Below, piece by piece: positions 47,957 through 57,489 of a stretch of 64,000 nt of DNA (position 1 is the stretch's first letter; every line of letters begins with the position of its first letter). Below the pieces are notes generated by a model. That model had not been told where the DNA came from. It saw nothing but the letters and a program-made list of their open reading frames with translations, and did not search any database. A program made the position numbers and the translations under genes. Source of the stretch: Candidatus Colwellia aromaticivorans. GTDB lineage: Bacteria; Pseudomonadota; Gammaproteobacteria; Enterobacterales; Alteromonadaceae. Location: positions 1 to 64,000 of the forward strand of contig NZ_QOLD01000058.1 of assembly GCF_003333305.1 (NCBI RefSeq), read 5' to 3'.

Positions 47957-48136
47957 TATTGTCATCCTATTCAGAATAGGTATAACTAGCAATAGCGGTA
48001 AATTAATACCTACTATTAATTTTGTGAATGTTGGTTTTTTAATTATGCCTTTCTTTTATGATGAGGTTTGTTGATAGCTGAAAAATGGCAGTAAAATAGG
48101 AAATTACTTCAGTATTGAAAAGACTACTGAGCTATA

Positions 48137-48470
48137 TATACCCGTTCCACTTGAAGATGTATGATTCAGCTGGAATTAGAAACGCCTTTAGGCAAGGCAA
48201 GGCATTGATTGAAGAGAATGGTTGTTCAGGACAATATGCTCCTGCATTGTCTTATAAGCTACATCCATGTAGCGTCACATAAAAAGGCGATAACGCCGTA
48301 AAAATGACCAACAAACGCTGTCCGAAGGATTCGGCTAAAAGCATTTTACTCATTGTTGAGTAGTATTTGCTTAGAATGACTAGGCTACATACTACTCGCC
48401 GCGATTAAAACGCTTTACTTTCTTTAAAAAAGGCGAACAAAATTTAACCGCGAAAGTTCAACAGACCCTA
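48137..48470. repeat. Chimeric repeat: half of the two-hairpin family joined to repeat family 2
   Basis: 48137-48224 is the reverse complement of the right half of the 266-bp family (TATACCCGTTCCACTTGAAG ... CAGCTGGAATTAGAAACGCC ... GGCATTGATTGAAGAGAATGG). From 48225 to 48470 it becomes repeat family 2, which is also at 62478-62723. Small hairpins: GCTACATCCATGTAGC, GGCGATAACGCC and CCGAAGGATTCGG. It ends 14 bp behind the LysR gene stop. Confidence 0.85.
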
Positions 48471-48483
48471 GTACCGCTTTTAA

Positions 48484-49431
48484 TTATTCAGTTATTTGTA
48501 CTTGTCTAGCAGCTTCAATGACTAATTGCCTAAACCAAATATGACTTGTGTCATGATGTAGTAATGGGCTCCAGATCATTTTCAACTCCATTTCAGGGAT
48601 CTCAAACGGTGGTTTGATGATGATGTAACTATTATCATTTTTATGGAGCATGGCTGCTTTGGTTGGTAATGTCGCGATTAAGTTATCTTCATGAGCCAAT
48701 TGCATGGCTACATGGTAATTTCGTGTGAAAACTTTAATGTCACGTTGTTTACCTATTTTTGCTAGTGATTCATCCACCCAGCCAAGTTTTTGTACATCAT
48801 CCGGGTTCATTCCAACACCAACACCAAAACCTGTTTTTGATACCCACACATGTTTAGATGCTAAGTAAGCGTTTAAATTAAACTTATCAACCATGGGGTT
48901 GGCAGCACTGAGCAAGCATGAAAAGGAATCACGCCAAATAGACTTTTGATGAAACGATTGTGGTAATTCATCAAAACGGTTAATAGCCATATCTATTTTA
49001 CCTGCTTCAACATCATGAAAGGTAACATCACTTGGTGTCATTATATCAATCGTAACATTTGGCGCCGTTTTGTTAAGTAACTTTAACAATTCAGGCAATA
49101 GGGTTGAAGCGGCATAATCACTTGCCATAATGCGAAAAACACGTGAACTATTTTTCTCATTAAACTCTTCTTCGCCTTGTAGTGCTTCTTCTAATTCAAG
49201 CAATATCTTTCTAATGGTCGGTGCTAAGGTTCTTGCTCTTTCTGTTGGTACCATACCGTCAGAAGTGCGTACTAAAATTGGATCATTAAACAAATTGCGT
49301 AAACGCTTCAAGCCATTACTCATTGCGGGCTGGGTAATATTAAGCTGGTTAGCCGCACGGGTAACATTTTTTTCTCTGAGTAAAACATCTAGATAAATAA
49401 GTAGGTTTAAATCAATCTTTGAAATATTCAT
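48484..49431 (-). CDS. LysR-family regulator beside aceA
   Basis: A 315-residue regulator: HTH at about 8-65 (LNLLIYLDVLLREKNVTRAA, NQLNITQPAMSNGLKRLR) and an effector domain with RVFRIMASDYAASTLLPELL, GKIDMAINRF and LPTKAAMLH. Divergently transcribed from aceA across 340 bp, so aceA and glcB are its likely targets (inference). I start at ATG 49431, where the family HTH begins; an in-frame start at 49497 adds a hydrophobic lead. Confidence 0.85.
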   Translation of the reverse strand: MNISKIDLNLLIYLDVLLREKNVTRAANQLNITQPAMSNGLKRLRNLFNDPILVRTSDGMVPTERARTLAPTIRKILLELEEALQGEEEFNEKNSSRVFRIMASDYAASTLLPELLKLLNKTAPNVTIDIMTPSDVTFHDVEAGKIDMAINRFDELPQSFHQKSIWRDSFSCLLSAANPMVDKFNLNAYLASKHVWVSKTGFGVGVGMNPDDVQKLGWVDESLAKIGKQRDIKVFTRNYHVAMQLAHEDNLIATLPTKAAMLHKNDNSYIIIKPPFEIPEMELKMIWSPLLHHDTSHIWFRQLVIEAARQVQITE

Positions 49432-49689
49432 GAGTTTAATGGCTCTCTGTAAAAACATAATTGAAATAGATATAAGCGAATTTTTTATAATATTCAATGT
49501 TTATTATTGTTCATTTTATCGTGTTAGAGAACATAAAAAATGATAATTCGTTATAACTACTTGTTTTAATTTATTTAAGAGGTGTTTTCCTTTTACTATG
49601 AAGAAGTGATATTTTCTACGTGAATGATGGTAATCATAATTATATATTTCCTAAATACATAGTGAGTAGACTATTATTTTTGTCGTCTA

Positions 49690-49717
49690 GTGTAACGGCA
49701 TACAAAGTCAGTTACAC
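49690..49717. promoter_or_regulatory. Inverted repeat upstream of aceA, possible LysR operator
   Basis: GTGTAAC and GTTACAC form a perfect 7-bp inverted repeat with a 14-base gap, 56 bases before the aceA start. It is of the size expected for a regulator dimer; the protein that binds is not known. Confidence 0.4.
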
Positions 49718-49772
49718 CAACCAAGCTAATATAGCTTTTTATATACTACAAACAAAGTAAACGGAGATTGAT

Positions 49773-51359
49773 ATGTCTAATTATCAGAGTGCAATAGAAG
49801 CGGTTCAAGCGATTAAAGCAAATGCAGGTAGCTCTTGGGATCCTATAAACCCAGAATCAGTTGCTCGTATGCGTCTACAGAACAAATTCAAAACTGGTCT
49901 AGAGATTGCTCAGTACACTGCAGACATTATGCGTGCTGATATGGCTGCTTTTGATGCAGACAAGACTCAATACACACAATCTCTAGGTTGCTGGCATGGT
50001 TTTGTTGGCCAACAAAAAATGATTTCTATCAAGAAACATTTTGATGGCAAAACAGACCGTCGTTATTTATACCTTTCAGGTTGGATGGTTGCTGCACTTC
50101 GCAGTGAATTTGGTCCTCTTCCTGATCAATCTATGCACGAAAAAACTTCTGTAGCTTCTTTGGTTGCTGAGCTTTACACATTCTTACGTCAAGCTGATGC
50201 ACGTGAGCTAGGCGGTCTTTTCCGTGAACTAGACGCTGCTGCAGAAGGCGACAAAGCTGCTATCCAATTTAAAATTGATAATCACGTTACTCACGTTGTG
50301 CCAATTGTTGCTGATATCGATGCTGGTTTTGGTAACGCTGAAGCGACTTACATCATGGCTAAGCAAATGATTGAAGCCGGCGCTTGTGCCCTTCAAATTG
50401 AAAACCAAGTAGCTGATGAAAAGCAATGTGGACATCAAGATGGCAAAGTAACTGTTCCTCATGCTGATTTCCATTCTAAGATTCGTGCATTACGCCATGC
50501 TTTCTTAGAGCTAGGTATCGACAACGGTCTTATCGTTGCACGTACTGACTCTGAAGGTGCTGGTCTTACTAAAGAAATCGCTGTAGTTAAAGAACCAGGT
50601 GATTCTGGCGATATCTATAACTCTTACTTAGATGTTGAAGAAATCAGCGTAGCTGACATGGAAGAAGGCGATGTATGCTTTAACCGTGACGGTAAATTAG
50701 TTCGTCCTAAGCGTTTACCTTCAGGTTTATACCAATTCCGTCAAGGTACTGGCCATGAACGTTGTGTATTTGACTGTATTGGTGCACTTAATGCAGGTGC
50801 TGATCTACTTTGGATTGAAACTGCAGTACCTACAGTACACGAAATTGCTGGCATGATGGATGACGTTCGTAAAGTTCACCCAGATGCGAAACTTGTTTAT
50901 AACAACTCTCCATCTTTTAACTGGACACTTAACTTCCGTCAACAAGCATATGATGCAATGGTTGAAGCGGGTCAAGATGTATCTGCATACGTTCGTGCTG
51001 ACTTAATGAAAGCAGAATATGATGCAACTGAATTGTCTGCAACTGCTGATGAGCGCATTCGTACTTTCCAAGCAGATACTGCTCGTGAAGCAAACGTATT
51101 CCATCACTTAATCACTCTACCTACTTACCACACTACTGCGTTGTCTGTAGACAACTTAGCTAAAGAGTACTTCGGTGAGCAAGGTATGTTAGGTTACGTT
51201 AAGAAAGTTCAGCGTGAAGAAATCCGTCAAGGTATCGCATGTGTTAAACATCAAAACATGTCTGGTTCAGACATGGGTGATGATCATAAAGAATACTTTG
51301 CTGGTGAAAATGCTCTTAAAGCAGGCGGCGCGAAAAACACTTCTAACCAGTTTAACTAA
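49773..51359 (+). CDS. aceA: Isocitrate lyase (long form)
   Basis: A 528-residue isocitrate lyase (isocitrate to succinate + glyoxylate), longer than the 434-residue E. coli enzyme and of the type described in cold-adapted Colwellia. SWDPINPESVARM at the N terminus, VADIDAGFGN (179-188, metal site), catalytic loop KQCGH (217-221) and PSFNWTL near 390. Codon choice (frequent CTT, TCT, CGT) looks more biased than in neighbours, which suggests high expression. Starts with CGGAGATTGAT ahead. Confidence 0.96.
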   Translation: MSNYQSAIEAVQAIKANAGSSWDPINPESVARMRLQNKFKTGLEIAQYTADIMRADMAAFDADKTQYTQSLGCWHGFVGQQKMISIKKHFDGKTDRRYLYLSGWMVAALRSEFGPLPDQSMHEKTSVASLVAELYTFLRQADARELGGLFRELDAAAEGDKAAIQFKIDNHVTHVVPIVADIDAGFGNAEATYIMAKQMIEAGACALQIENQVADEKQCGHQDGKVTVPHADFHSKIRALRHAFLELGIDNGLIVARTDSEGAGLTKEIAVVKEPGDSGDIYNSYLDVEEISVADMEEGDVCFNRDGKLVRPKRLPSGLYQFRQGTGHERCVFDCIGALNAGADLLWIETAVPTVHEIAGMMDDVRKVHPDAKLVYNNSPSFNWTLNFRQQAYDAMVEAGQDVSAYVRADLMKAEYDATELSATADERIRTFQADTAREANVFHHLITLPTYHTTALSVDNLAKEYFGEQGMLGYVKKVQREEIRQGIACVKHQNMSGSDMGDDHKEYFAGENALKAGGAKNTSNQFN

Positions 51360-51410
51360 TCACTAACTTGTTAAGAATTATGTAGAGCTTGTAAAAAGTT
51401 CAATATAAAT

Positions 51411-51445
51411 AAAAAGCTAGAGTTTTTAAAACTCTAGCTTTTTTG
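51411..51445 (+). terminator. Terminator of aceA
   Basis: AAAAAGCTAGAGTTTT, an AAA loop and AACTCTAGCTTTTTT: a 15-bp nearly perfect stem with a T run. Confidence 0.92.
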
Positions 51446-51775
51446 TTTTACAAGTTTGTCAAAAGTAGCCTTCAGTATGGATTTGATCAGCAATAAGTTA
51501 GGATTAATTATTATTAAAACTTGATTCATTAATCAATGATATAAATCGATGGTATGAACAGGCTGGCCGTGGTGAGTTTGTTATAATTCACCAAGCAGTA
51601 CCTTTAAAGCAGTAACATAATATTATACCAATTGAAGTAATGAATTGACTCATTCATTATTTCATTTGGTATTAGGCATACTTTCATTTGAATAAAAGAC
51701 GATAATCAGTAGGGGGATACCACTGTTATTATCAATACTTTTAATTTGAGAATAATAGTGGTATTTATGAATAGA
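51446..51775. other. Intergenic region behind aceA
   Basis: About 330 bp between the aceA terminator and the first DUF481 gene (convergent). It holds only the mini-palindrome at 51624. No gene, promoter or terminator that I could support otherwise. Confidence 0.5.
51624..51673. repeat. Mini inverted repeat (TATACCA type)
   Basis: TATACCAATTGAAGTAATGA and the later TCATTATTTCATTTGGTATT pair across a short centre. The left arm is the same variant terminus as the repeat fragment ending at 765. Confidence 0.7.
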
Positions 51776-52555
51776 CTAGAAATTATAGATTAAAGTCATT
51801 GAAGTTTCTGTATTTGTATTTTCAAATTCAGGCTCAACTTCAGTGTCATAATTTATACGTAAAGCAAATTTTAGTTGTAGAGAGTCAATTAACTGAGCGG
51901 TAACAGAAGATTCAGATTTATAAATACTGTTTTCACCTGATTCAGTCGCTTGCTTAGCAACAAGGTATTGTTTAAATTCAACATGTTCATTGAACTTATG
52001 TGTATAAAGAGCCTGTGCTTGTATGATTAAGCTGGTGCTGCTTGATGATGAGTCTGTATCAGTTGCACGGGTAACATCATATTTTACACCGGGACCTATA
52101 TCAGCAAAAAACGATGAGGTTTCAGTTTCATACCAGTGGCGACCCCAACCAGCAGAAAAAGAACTTTGTGATTCAAAACCACTGAATTTATCTTGTTCAT
52201 AAGCAAGGTTACCGTAAAGGTAGTTTTTACCTTCTTCACCTATGGTGTAGTTGGTTTGGGTAAGTATATCCCACTTATTATCAGTCGTTTCAAACTCTTC
52301 ATTACCATCAGCATCTTCTTTTTCTAGTTTTTTAGCGAGAATATTAAAAGCAACTACAGATCTCCACTTATCCTTTTCATGCTTCAGATTAAAACCAGCT
52401 TTAATATCTGCACTTTTTGTGTTGCCTGTTTTATATAAAAAGCCTAATTCAGCTGATGCAGTATATTCTGATTTTTTTTCTGTGTCTTCCGCTGATACTG
52501 CGTATGACACTAGTGGTAATAAGCATAAAGCTGTTAGTGTGTAGTTACGAACCAT
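51776..52555 (-). CDS. DUF481 family outer-membrane protein
   Basis: A 259-residue beta-barrel protein with signal peptide (TALCLLPLVSYAVSAE) and DUF481 motifs: ASAELGFLYKTGNTKSADIK, NYTIGEEGKNYLYGNLAYEQ, FSAGWGRHWYETE and a terminal MTLIYNF ending in Phe as in outer-membrane proteins. DUF481 proteins such as E. coli YdiY are salt- or acid-induced; function unknown. Its paralogue lies 88 bp upstream (52644-53549). Confidence 0.85.
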   Translation of the reverse strand: MVRNYTLTALCLLPLVSYAVSAEDTEKKSEYTASAELGFLYKTGNTKSADIKAGFNLKHEKDKWRSVVAFNILAKKLEKEDADGNEEFETTDNKWDILTQTNYTIGEEGKNYLYGNLAYEQDKFSGFESQSSFSAGWGRHWYETETSSFFADIGPGVKYDVTRATDTDSSSSSTSLIIQAQALYTHKFNEHVEFKQYLVAKQATESGENSIYKSESSVTAQLIDSLQLKFALRINYDTEVEPEFENTNTETSMTLIYNF

Positions 52556-52643
52556 GATATTCCCTTGTTATTTTTAATATGTTTAATATGTCAAATCAAA
52601 GAAATTATAACACCTGATATTTTAATATTAAATATCAGGTTGA

Positions 52644-53549
52644 TTAAAAACTATAAACTAACGTTACGGCGGTTTGAGTATCTAAGTTTTTCTTGTCATC
52701 TTCGATGTCAGTATTGTAGTTAACAGTAAAAGTAAACTTTAGCTGCAATGTTGAAATAAGTTTAGTTGTGATAGAGGTTTCCCCCTTATAAATACTATTC
52801 TCACCTGTTTTTATTGCTTGCTTGACACTAACATATTGTTTTAATTCGACATGCTCGCCGAGTTTTCTTATATACAGCGCTTGGGCCTGTATAATCCATG
52901 ACGCTATTGTGTGTGTTGGCTCTTTATCGGTTACTTTAAGTTGATCGCGCTTATAGCCAGGGCCAATATCACCCCAAAGTGAGGCTTCATTAGTTCTATA
53001 CCAATGCCTACCCCAGCCAGTAGAAACTGAGCTTTGATTGATAAAACCACTAAAGTCATTTTCTTCATACCAAACATTACCGTAGATGTAATGCTTCTCG
53101 CTACTGTCTAAGCTGTAATTAGTTTGCGAAGCTATTGTCCATTTTTTGTCAGTGGTCTTAAAGTGTGAATCACCCGTATCTTTATCAGCCACATCAGCTT
53201 TTTTGATGAGTAAATCTATGTTTATCAAGCTTAACCAACGGCTTTGCTCAAAACGTAAATCAATACCCGTTTTTATATCAGCACTTTGAGTATTACCGGT
53301 TTTGTATAAAAAACCTAGTTCAGCAGAACCAATCAGCATCGGCTTGATGTTAACCGCATTTGTTTGTACTGGGTTTTCAAGACTAGATAAAATATCGGCA
53401 GCAGTTGCTTTCGAGAGAGAGTTTGTTTGATTTATTGAAACCTGTTTATTCTCATCTTGAGAGTAACTTCCTTGTGCATAAGCAGTAACAGATAATAGGA
53501 AAAATGATGTTAGTACTAAAAAACGACACATTTTATTCTCAATTTTCAC
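52644..53549 (-). CDS. DUF481 family outer-membrane protein, paralogue
   Basis: A 301-residue protein: signal peptide (FLVLTSFFLLSVTAYAQG), an extra 45-residue Asn/Ser-rich segment, then the same domain as the neighbour: GSAELGFLYKTGNTQSADIK, NYSLDSSEKHYIYGNVWYEE, STGWGRHWYRTN and a terminal TLVYSF. Tandem duplication of the downstream gene with moderate divergence. Confidence 0.85.
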   Translation of the reverse strand: MKIENKMCRFLVLTSFFLLSVTAYAQGSYSQDENKQVSINQTNSLSKATAADILSSLENPVQTNAVNIKPMLIGSAELGFLYKTGNTQSADIKTGIDLRFEQSRWLSLINIDLLIKKADVADKDTGDSHFKTTDKKWTIASQTNYSLDSSEKHYIYGNVWYEENDFSGFINQSSVSTGWGRHWYRTNEASLWGDIGPGYKRDQLKVTDKEPTHTIASWIIQAQALYIRKLGEHVELKQYVSVKQAIKTGENSIYKGETSITTKLISTLQLKFTFTVNYNTDIEDDKKNLDTQTAVTLVYSF

Positions 53550-53766
53550 ACAAAATAATTTAACTAAGACTGTAAAGTAATCGTAGTTAATAAAAATAAT
53601 AGATTTATAAGCGAGGTGTTATAAAGGCTATGGGTAAATCACAATTCTAAAGCAGAGTATTATAAATAAATTGACTTTATTTTAAAGAGAATTTTTGTAT
53701 GAAAGTAAAAAGAAAAGAACCACCTATTATTACAAAAAATCTAGATGGTTTGAATATGTTTAGCTA

Positions 53767-53836
53767 TATAGCCGTTCCACTTGATTATGAATCTCTCAGA
53801 CTTGCTGAAACGATCATCTTCAAGTGGAGCGGGTAT
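53767..53836. repeat. 70-bp mini inverted repeat behind fbaA
   Basis: TATAGCCGTTCCACTTGATT and ATCTTCAAGTGGAGCGGGTAT are inverted, matching the TIR variant at 48137 (CCGTTCCACTTGAAGATG). It starts four bases beyond the fbaA stop, so it could serve as its terminator hairpin. Confidence 0.72.
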
Positions 53837-53839
53837 CGA

Positions 53840-54904
53840 TTACTTGATTAGCGCATTTAGTTTACCTGCTTGATAAAGATCAAACATAGTATCAAGGCTA
53901 ATGGGTTTTATTTTACTGGCATTACCTGCAGTATTAAACGCTTCATAACGGGCAACACAAATATCAGACATTGCTTTGGTTGTTTCAGCTAAAAATTTAC
54001 GAGGATCAAATTCACTTGGGTTTTGTGCTAGAAAGCGTCTGGTAGCGCCAGTTGAGGCTAGTCGTAAATCAGTATCAATATTAACTTTACGAACACCGTT
54101 TTTGATGCCTTCTTGAATTTGTTCAACAGGTACGCCATAAGTTTCTGGGATATTACCACCAAATTCATTAATAATAGCTAACCATTCTTGTGGAACAGAC
54201 GATGAGCCATGCATAACTAAATGCGTATTAGGAATACGTTGATGTATTGCTTTAATACGATCAATGGCTAAAATATCATCTGTTGGTGGGCGAGTAAATT
54301 TATAAGCACCGTGTGAAGTACCACAGGCAATAGCTAACGCATCTACTTGCGTTTTTTGCACAAAATCAGCAGCTTCTTCAGGGTTTGTTAGCATTTGTTC
54401 CATCGTTAATTTACCTACGGCACCAATACCATCTTCTTCACCGGCTTCACCTGTTTCTAACGAACCTAAGCAGCCTAATTCTCCTTCCACAGACACGCCA
54501 CAAGCATGTGCCATTTCAACGGTTTTACGCGTTACGTCAACATTATAATCATAACTACTTGGCGTTTTACCATCGCTCATTAAGGAGCCATCCATCATTA
54601 CAGATGAGAATCCTAATTGAATTGAGCGCTGACATACGCTTGGTGAAGTACCGTGATCTTGATGCATTACCACCGGAATGTGAGGAAACTCTTCAATGGC
54701 GGCTAAAATTAAATGGCGTAAAAATGGTGCTCCAGCATACTTACGAGCGCCTGCAGAGCCTTGAAGAATAACAGGGCTATCAGTTTTATCTGCTGCAATC
54801 ATAATTGCGCGCACTTGCTCTAAGTTATTTACATTAAATGCTGGGATTCCATATCCAAACTCTGCAGCATGATCAAGCATTTGACGCATTGAAATTAAAG
54901 CCAT
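53840..54904 (-). CDS. fbaA: Fructose-bisphosphate aldolase, class II
   Basis: A 354-residue zinc-dependent aldolase. [20 protein letters not shown] start, [10 protein letters not shown], zinc ligands in HQDHGTS (81-87), the [12 protein letters not shown] loop and MHGSSSVP. This is the CbbA-like class II subtype. It sits 252 bp downstream of the class I aldolase in the same direction. Confidence 0.93.
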   Translation of the reverse strand: MALISMRQMLDHAAEFGYGIPAFNVNNLEQVRAIMIAADKTDSPVILQGSAGARKYAGAPFLRHLILAAIEEFPHIPVVMHQDHGTSPSVCQRSIQLGFSSVMMDGSLMSDGKTPSSYDYNVDVTRKTVEMAHACGVSVEGELGCLGSLETGEAGEEDGIGAVGKLTMEQMLTNPEEAADFVQKTQVDALAIACGTSHGAYKFTRPPTDDILAIDRIKAIHQRIPNTHLVMHGSSSVPQEWLAIINEFGGNIPETYGVPVEQIQEGIKNGVRKVNIDTDLRLASTGATRRFLAQNPSEFDPRKFLAETTKAMSDICVARYEAFNTAGNASKIKPISLDTMFDLYQAGKLNALIK

Positions 54905-55156
54905 TGGTTACTCCTAGGGTAGTCAATTAAAGGTTATGTTTTCTATTTTAGTGGCGAAATTATATCAGAGTTTAACTGCTTCGGGCATAGAAAGTTGTGG
55001 TTTTGAAGGTTCGATGGGGAATGTTAGCATTTTGTACTAAACTTACAAAAAAAACTTATAAAAAAGCGTTGTTTCCATAAGGTTTTTGTTTTTATGTGTG
55101 AAAGTTAACCACACTCATTCGCATAGTTCATTCTGCTTTAAGGCGTTTTATTTTCC

Positions 55157-56062
55157 TTAAGATTTAGATGCAGTAAATATACTTGCTATGGCACTATCTA
55201 ATGTTATGTTAAATTCATTATTTGATTGTTTCGCAGATAGTCCTTCAGTGAGGGCGCGAGAGAAGCTCGCTACCATAGCATGATTTGAGTGAAGTTTTTT
55301 ATTTGCTTGTGTTCTGGTGTAACCACCTGATAAAGCTGCAACTTTTATAATGTTTTTATGATTAATACAATCAGTATAAAAATTATTTGAATCAGGCAGT
55401 GTGAGTTTTAACATGACATTCTGCCCATTAGATAATGCATCTAATTCATCAAGCAATGCTGACTTAAGTAATACTTCAGCTGCAGACTTTTCAGGACTAT
55501 TAATATCAATTTCAGGTTCAATTATTGGTATTAACCCCTTTGCTAAAATTTGTTTTGCAATGGTGAATTGTTGCGCAACAATATCATTAATACCTTGTTG
55601 GTTGGCTAATTTGATAACTGAGCGCATTTTAGTGCCAAAGACATCTTGCGTAACTGCTTTGTCTAGTAATGTATTCAGCGTTGGTAACGCTTTCATTAAC
55701 TGCACACCATTATTCTCTTCGCAAAGACCTTTATCAACCTTTAAAAATGGTACTATATTTTTGTCTTGCCATAGATATTGTGCGGCATTTTTACCTTCAA
55801 ACTCTCTATCTAAGGTATTTTCAAATAAAATAGCACCTAAAATTCGTGTGCCGTGGAAAGCAGCGTTAGTGACTATACGTGTGCGCATTTTGTGTACTAA
55901 GTCATACATCTGTTCATCATTGCTAAAGCTAGATTCTTCTATGCCATATAAAGCGAGTGCTTTTGGTGTACTACCGCCGCTTTGGTCTAAGGCGGCAATA
56001 AAACCATCTTGATTGGTAATTTTTATTAGCATTTTTGCAAAAGCATCAGGCGTTAAAGTCAT
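55157..56062 (-). CDS. Fructose-bisphosphate aldolase, class I
   Basis: A 301-residue metal-free aldolase of the bacterial class I type: FIAALDQSGGSTPKALALYG, RILGAILFENTLDREFEGK, VPFLKVDKGL, IIEPEIDIN, VMLKLTLP (Schiff-base lysine region) and AALSGGYTR. I start at ATG 56062, which has AAGGAGATC six bases ahead; the longer frame to 56131 lacks this. Lies between pgk and the class II enzyme. Confidence 0.9.
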   Translation of the reverse strand: MTLTPDAFAKMLIKITNQDGFIAALDQSGGSTPKALALYGIEESSFSNDEQMYDLVHKMRTRIVTNAAFHGTRILGAILFENTLDREFEGKNAAQYLWQDKNIVPFLKVDKGLCEENNGVQLMKALPTLNTLLDKAVTQDVFGTKMRSVIKLANQQGINDIVAQQFTIAKQILAKGLIPIIEPEIDINSPEKSAAEVLLKSALLDELDALSNGQNVMLKLTLPDSNNFYTDCINHKNIIKVAALSGGYTRTQANKKLHSNHAMVASFSRALTEGLSAKQSNNEFNITLDSAIASIFTASKS

Positions 56063-56188
56063 GAAGATCTCCTTGAGTAAAGCGGCTAAATTAAATCGGT
56101 TAACGTTCAGGAAGTTTGGGTGGAAGAACAACTCATATTTTTCAGTATAGTGTTATTTCTATTATTTTATTATTTTTTATTAAAAAAT

Positions 56189-56225
56189 ATCACCTCAAGA
56201 TACGGCAACGCGTATTTTGAGGTGC
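56189..56225 (-). terminator. Terminator-like hairpin of pgk, derived from the repeat terminus
   Basis: CACCTCAAGATACG and CGTATTTTGAGGTG pair around a GCAACG loop, followed on the minus strand by ATATTTTTTAATA. The arm CACCTCAAGAT is the terminal repeat of the interspersed family. It lies 70 bp behind the pgk stop. Confidence 0.72.
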
Positions 56226-56295
56226 TTTAGGTTTATAACCGAGCAAAAATAACTGTTTTGTTATTTTTGCTTGTTAGGCTTTTATAAACTCCAAA

Positions 56296-57471
56296 CTATT
56301 TACTTGCTCTTTGTTCTAAAATTTCAACAGCAGGTAATTTCTTGCCTTCTAAGAACTCTAAAAAAGCACCACCACCAGTGGAAATATACGATACTTTATC
56401 TTTAATATCATATTTATCAACAGCAGCTAAGGTATCGCCGCCGCCAGCAATTGAAAAAGCCGTACTGTCAGCAATAGCATGAGAAATAACCTCAGTACCT
56501 TTGGCAAAGGCGTCCATTTCAAATACGCCTACAGGGCCATTCCATAATATAGTGCCAGCTGTTTTAATTATTTCAGCCACTTTATTTGCTGTTTCTGGAC
56601 CATAATCAATAATGTCATCAAGAGCATCAACTTCAGAAGCTGATTTTATTGTGGTGGCAGAATCATGTTTCCAGTCGCTAAACCCATCTCGGGTTACCGT
56701 AACGTCATCAGCAAAGATTACTTGGGTTTGCGCGCATAAACGTTGTGCTTCTGGAATTAAATCGGCTTCATATAATGATTTACCTACTTCATGGCCAGCT
56801 GCAGCTACAAACGTATTTGAAATACCACCACCAACAACAATAATGTCTGCAATCTTCGATAATGAATCTAATACGGTAAGCTTAGTTGACACTTTTGAAC
56901 CACCAACAATCGCGACAAGAGGGCGGGCTGGATTGTCTAACGCTTTACCTAAAGCATTTAATTCACCGGTTAATAATGGGCCAGCACAAGCGGTAGGGGC
57001 AAATTTAGCCACGCCGTGCGTACTGGCTTGGGCGCGATGAGCTGTACCGAAAGCATCCATTACAAAAATATCGCAAAGGGCTGCTAGTTGTTTTGCTAAC
57101 GCGTCATCATTTTTCTTTTCGCCTTGATTAAAACGAACATTTTCAAATATAACTAATTCACCAGCAGCAACTTCAACGCCAGATAAGTAATCGTTTACTA
57201 GGCGTACAGGGTAATTAAGCGCTGCAGCTAGATAATCAGCAACAGGCTGAAGAGAATAATCAGTATTATATTCACCTTCTGTTGGACGACCAAGGTGTGA
57301 CATTACCATAACCTTTGCGCCCGCTTCTAATGCGAGTTTCATTGTCGGTAAGGCTGCTAGTAAACGTGCATCTGAGGTGATTTTACCTTCTTGCACAGGT
57401 ACATTTAAATCTTCACGTATAAGAACACGTTGTCCGGCTAAATTTAGATCTGTCATGTTGATAATTGACAT
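56296..57471 (-). CDS. pgk: Phosphoglycerate kinase
   Basis: A 391-residue glycolytic enzyme (1,3-bisphosphoglycerate + ADP to 3-phosphoglycerate + ATP). [69 protein letters not shown] and [19 protein letters not shown] are all family signatures. Preceded 18 bp earlier by rdgC and followed by the class I aldolase. The usual epd/gapA neighbour is not here. Confidence 0.97.
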   Translation of the reverse strand: MSIINMTDLNLAGQRVLIREDLNVPVQEGKITSDARLLAALPTMKLALEAGAKVMVMSHLGRPTEGEYNTDYSLQPVADYLAAALNYPVRLVNDYLSGVEVAAGELVIFENVRFNQGEKKNDDALAKQLAALCDIFVMDAFGTAHRAQASTHGVAKFAPTACAGPLLTGELNALGKALDNPARPLVAIVGGSKVSTKLTVLDSLSKIADIIVVGGGISNTFVAAAGHEVGKSLYEADLIPEAQRLCAQTQVIFADDVTVTRDGFSDWKHDSATTIKSASEVDALDDIIDYGPETANKVAEIIKTAGTILWNGPVGVFEMDAFAKGTEVISHAIADSTAFSIAGGGDTLAAVDKYDIKDKVSYISTGGGAFLEFLEGKKLPAVEILEQRASK

Positions 57472-57489
57472 TTTTAATACTCCAAAAGT

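Noticed and set aside
48225-48470. Integron attC site or small gene cassette
   Set aside because: No core sites or integrase could be seen, and the hairpins are short and separate.
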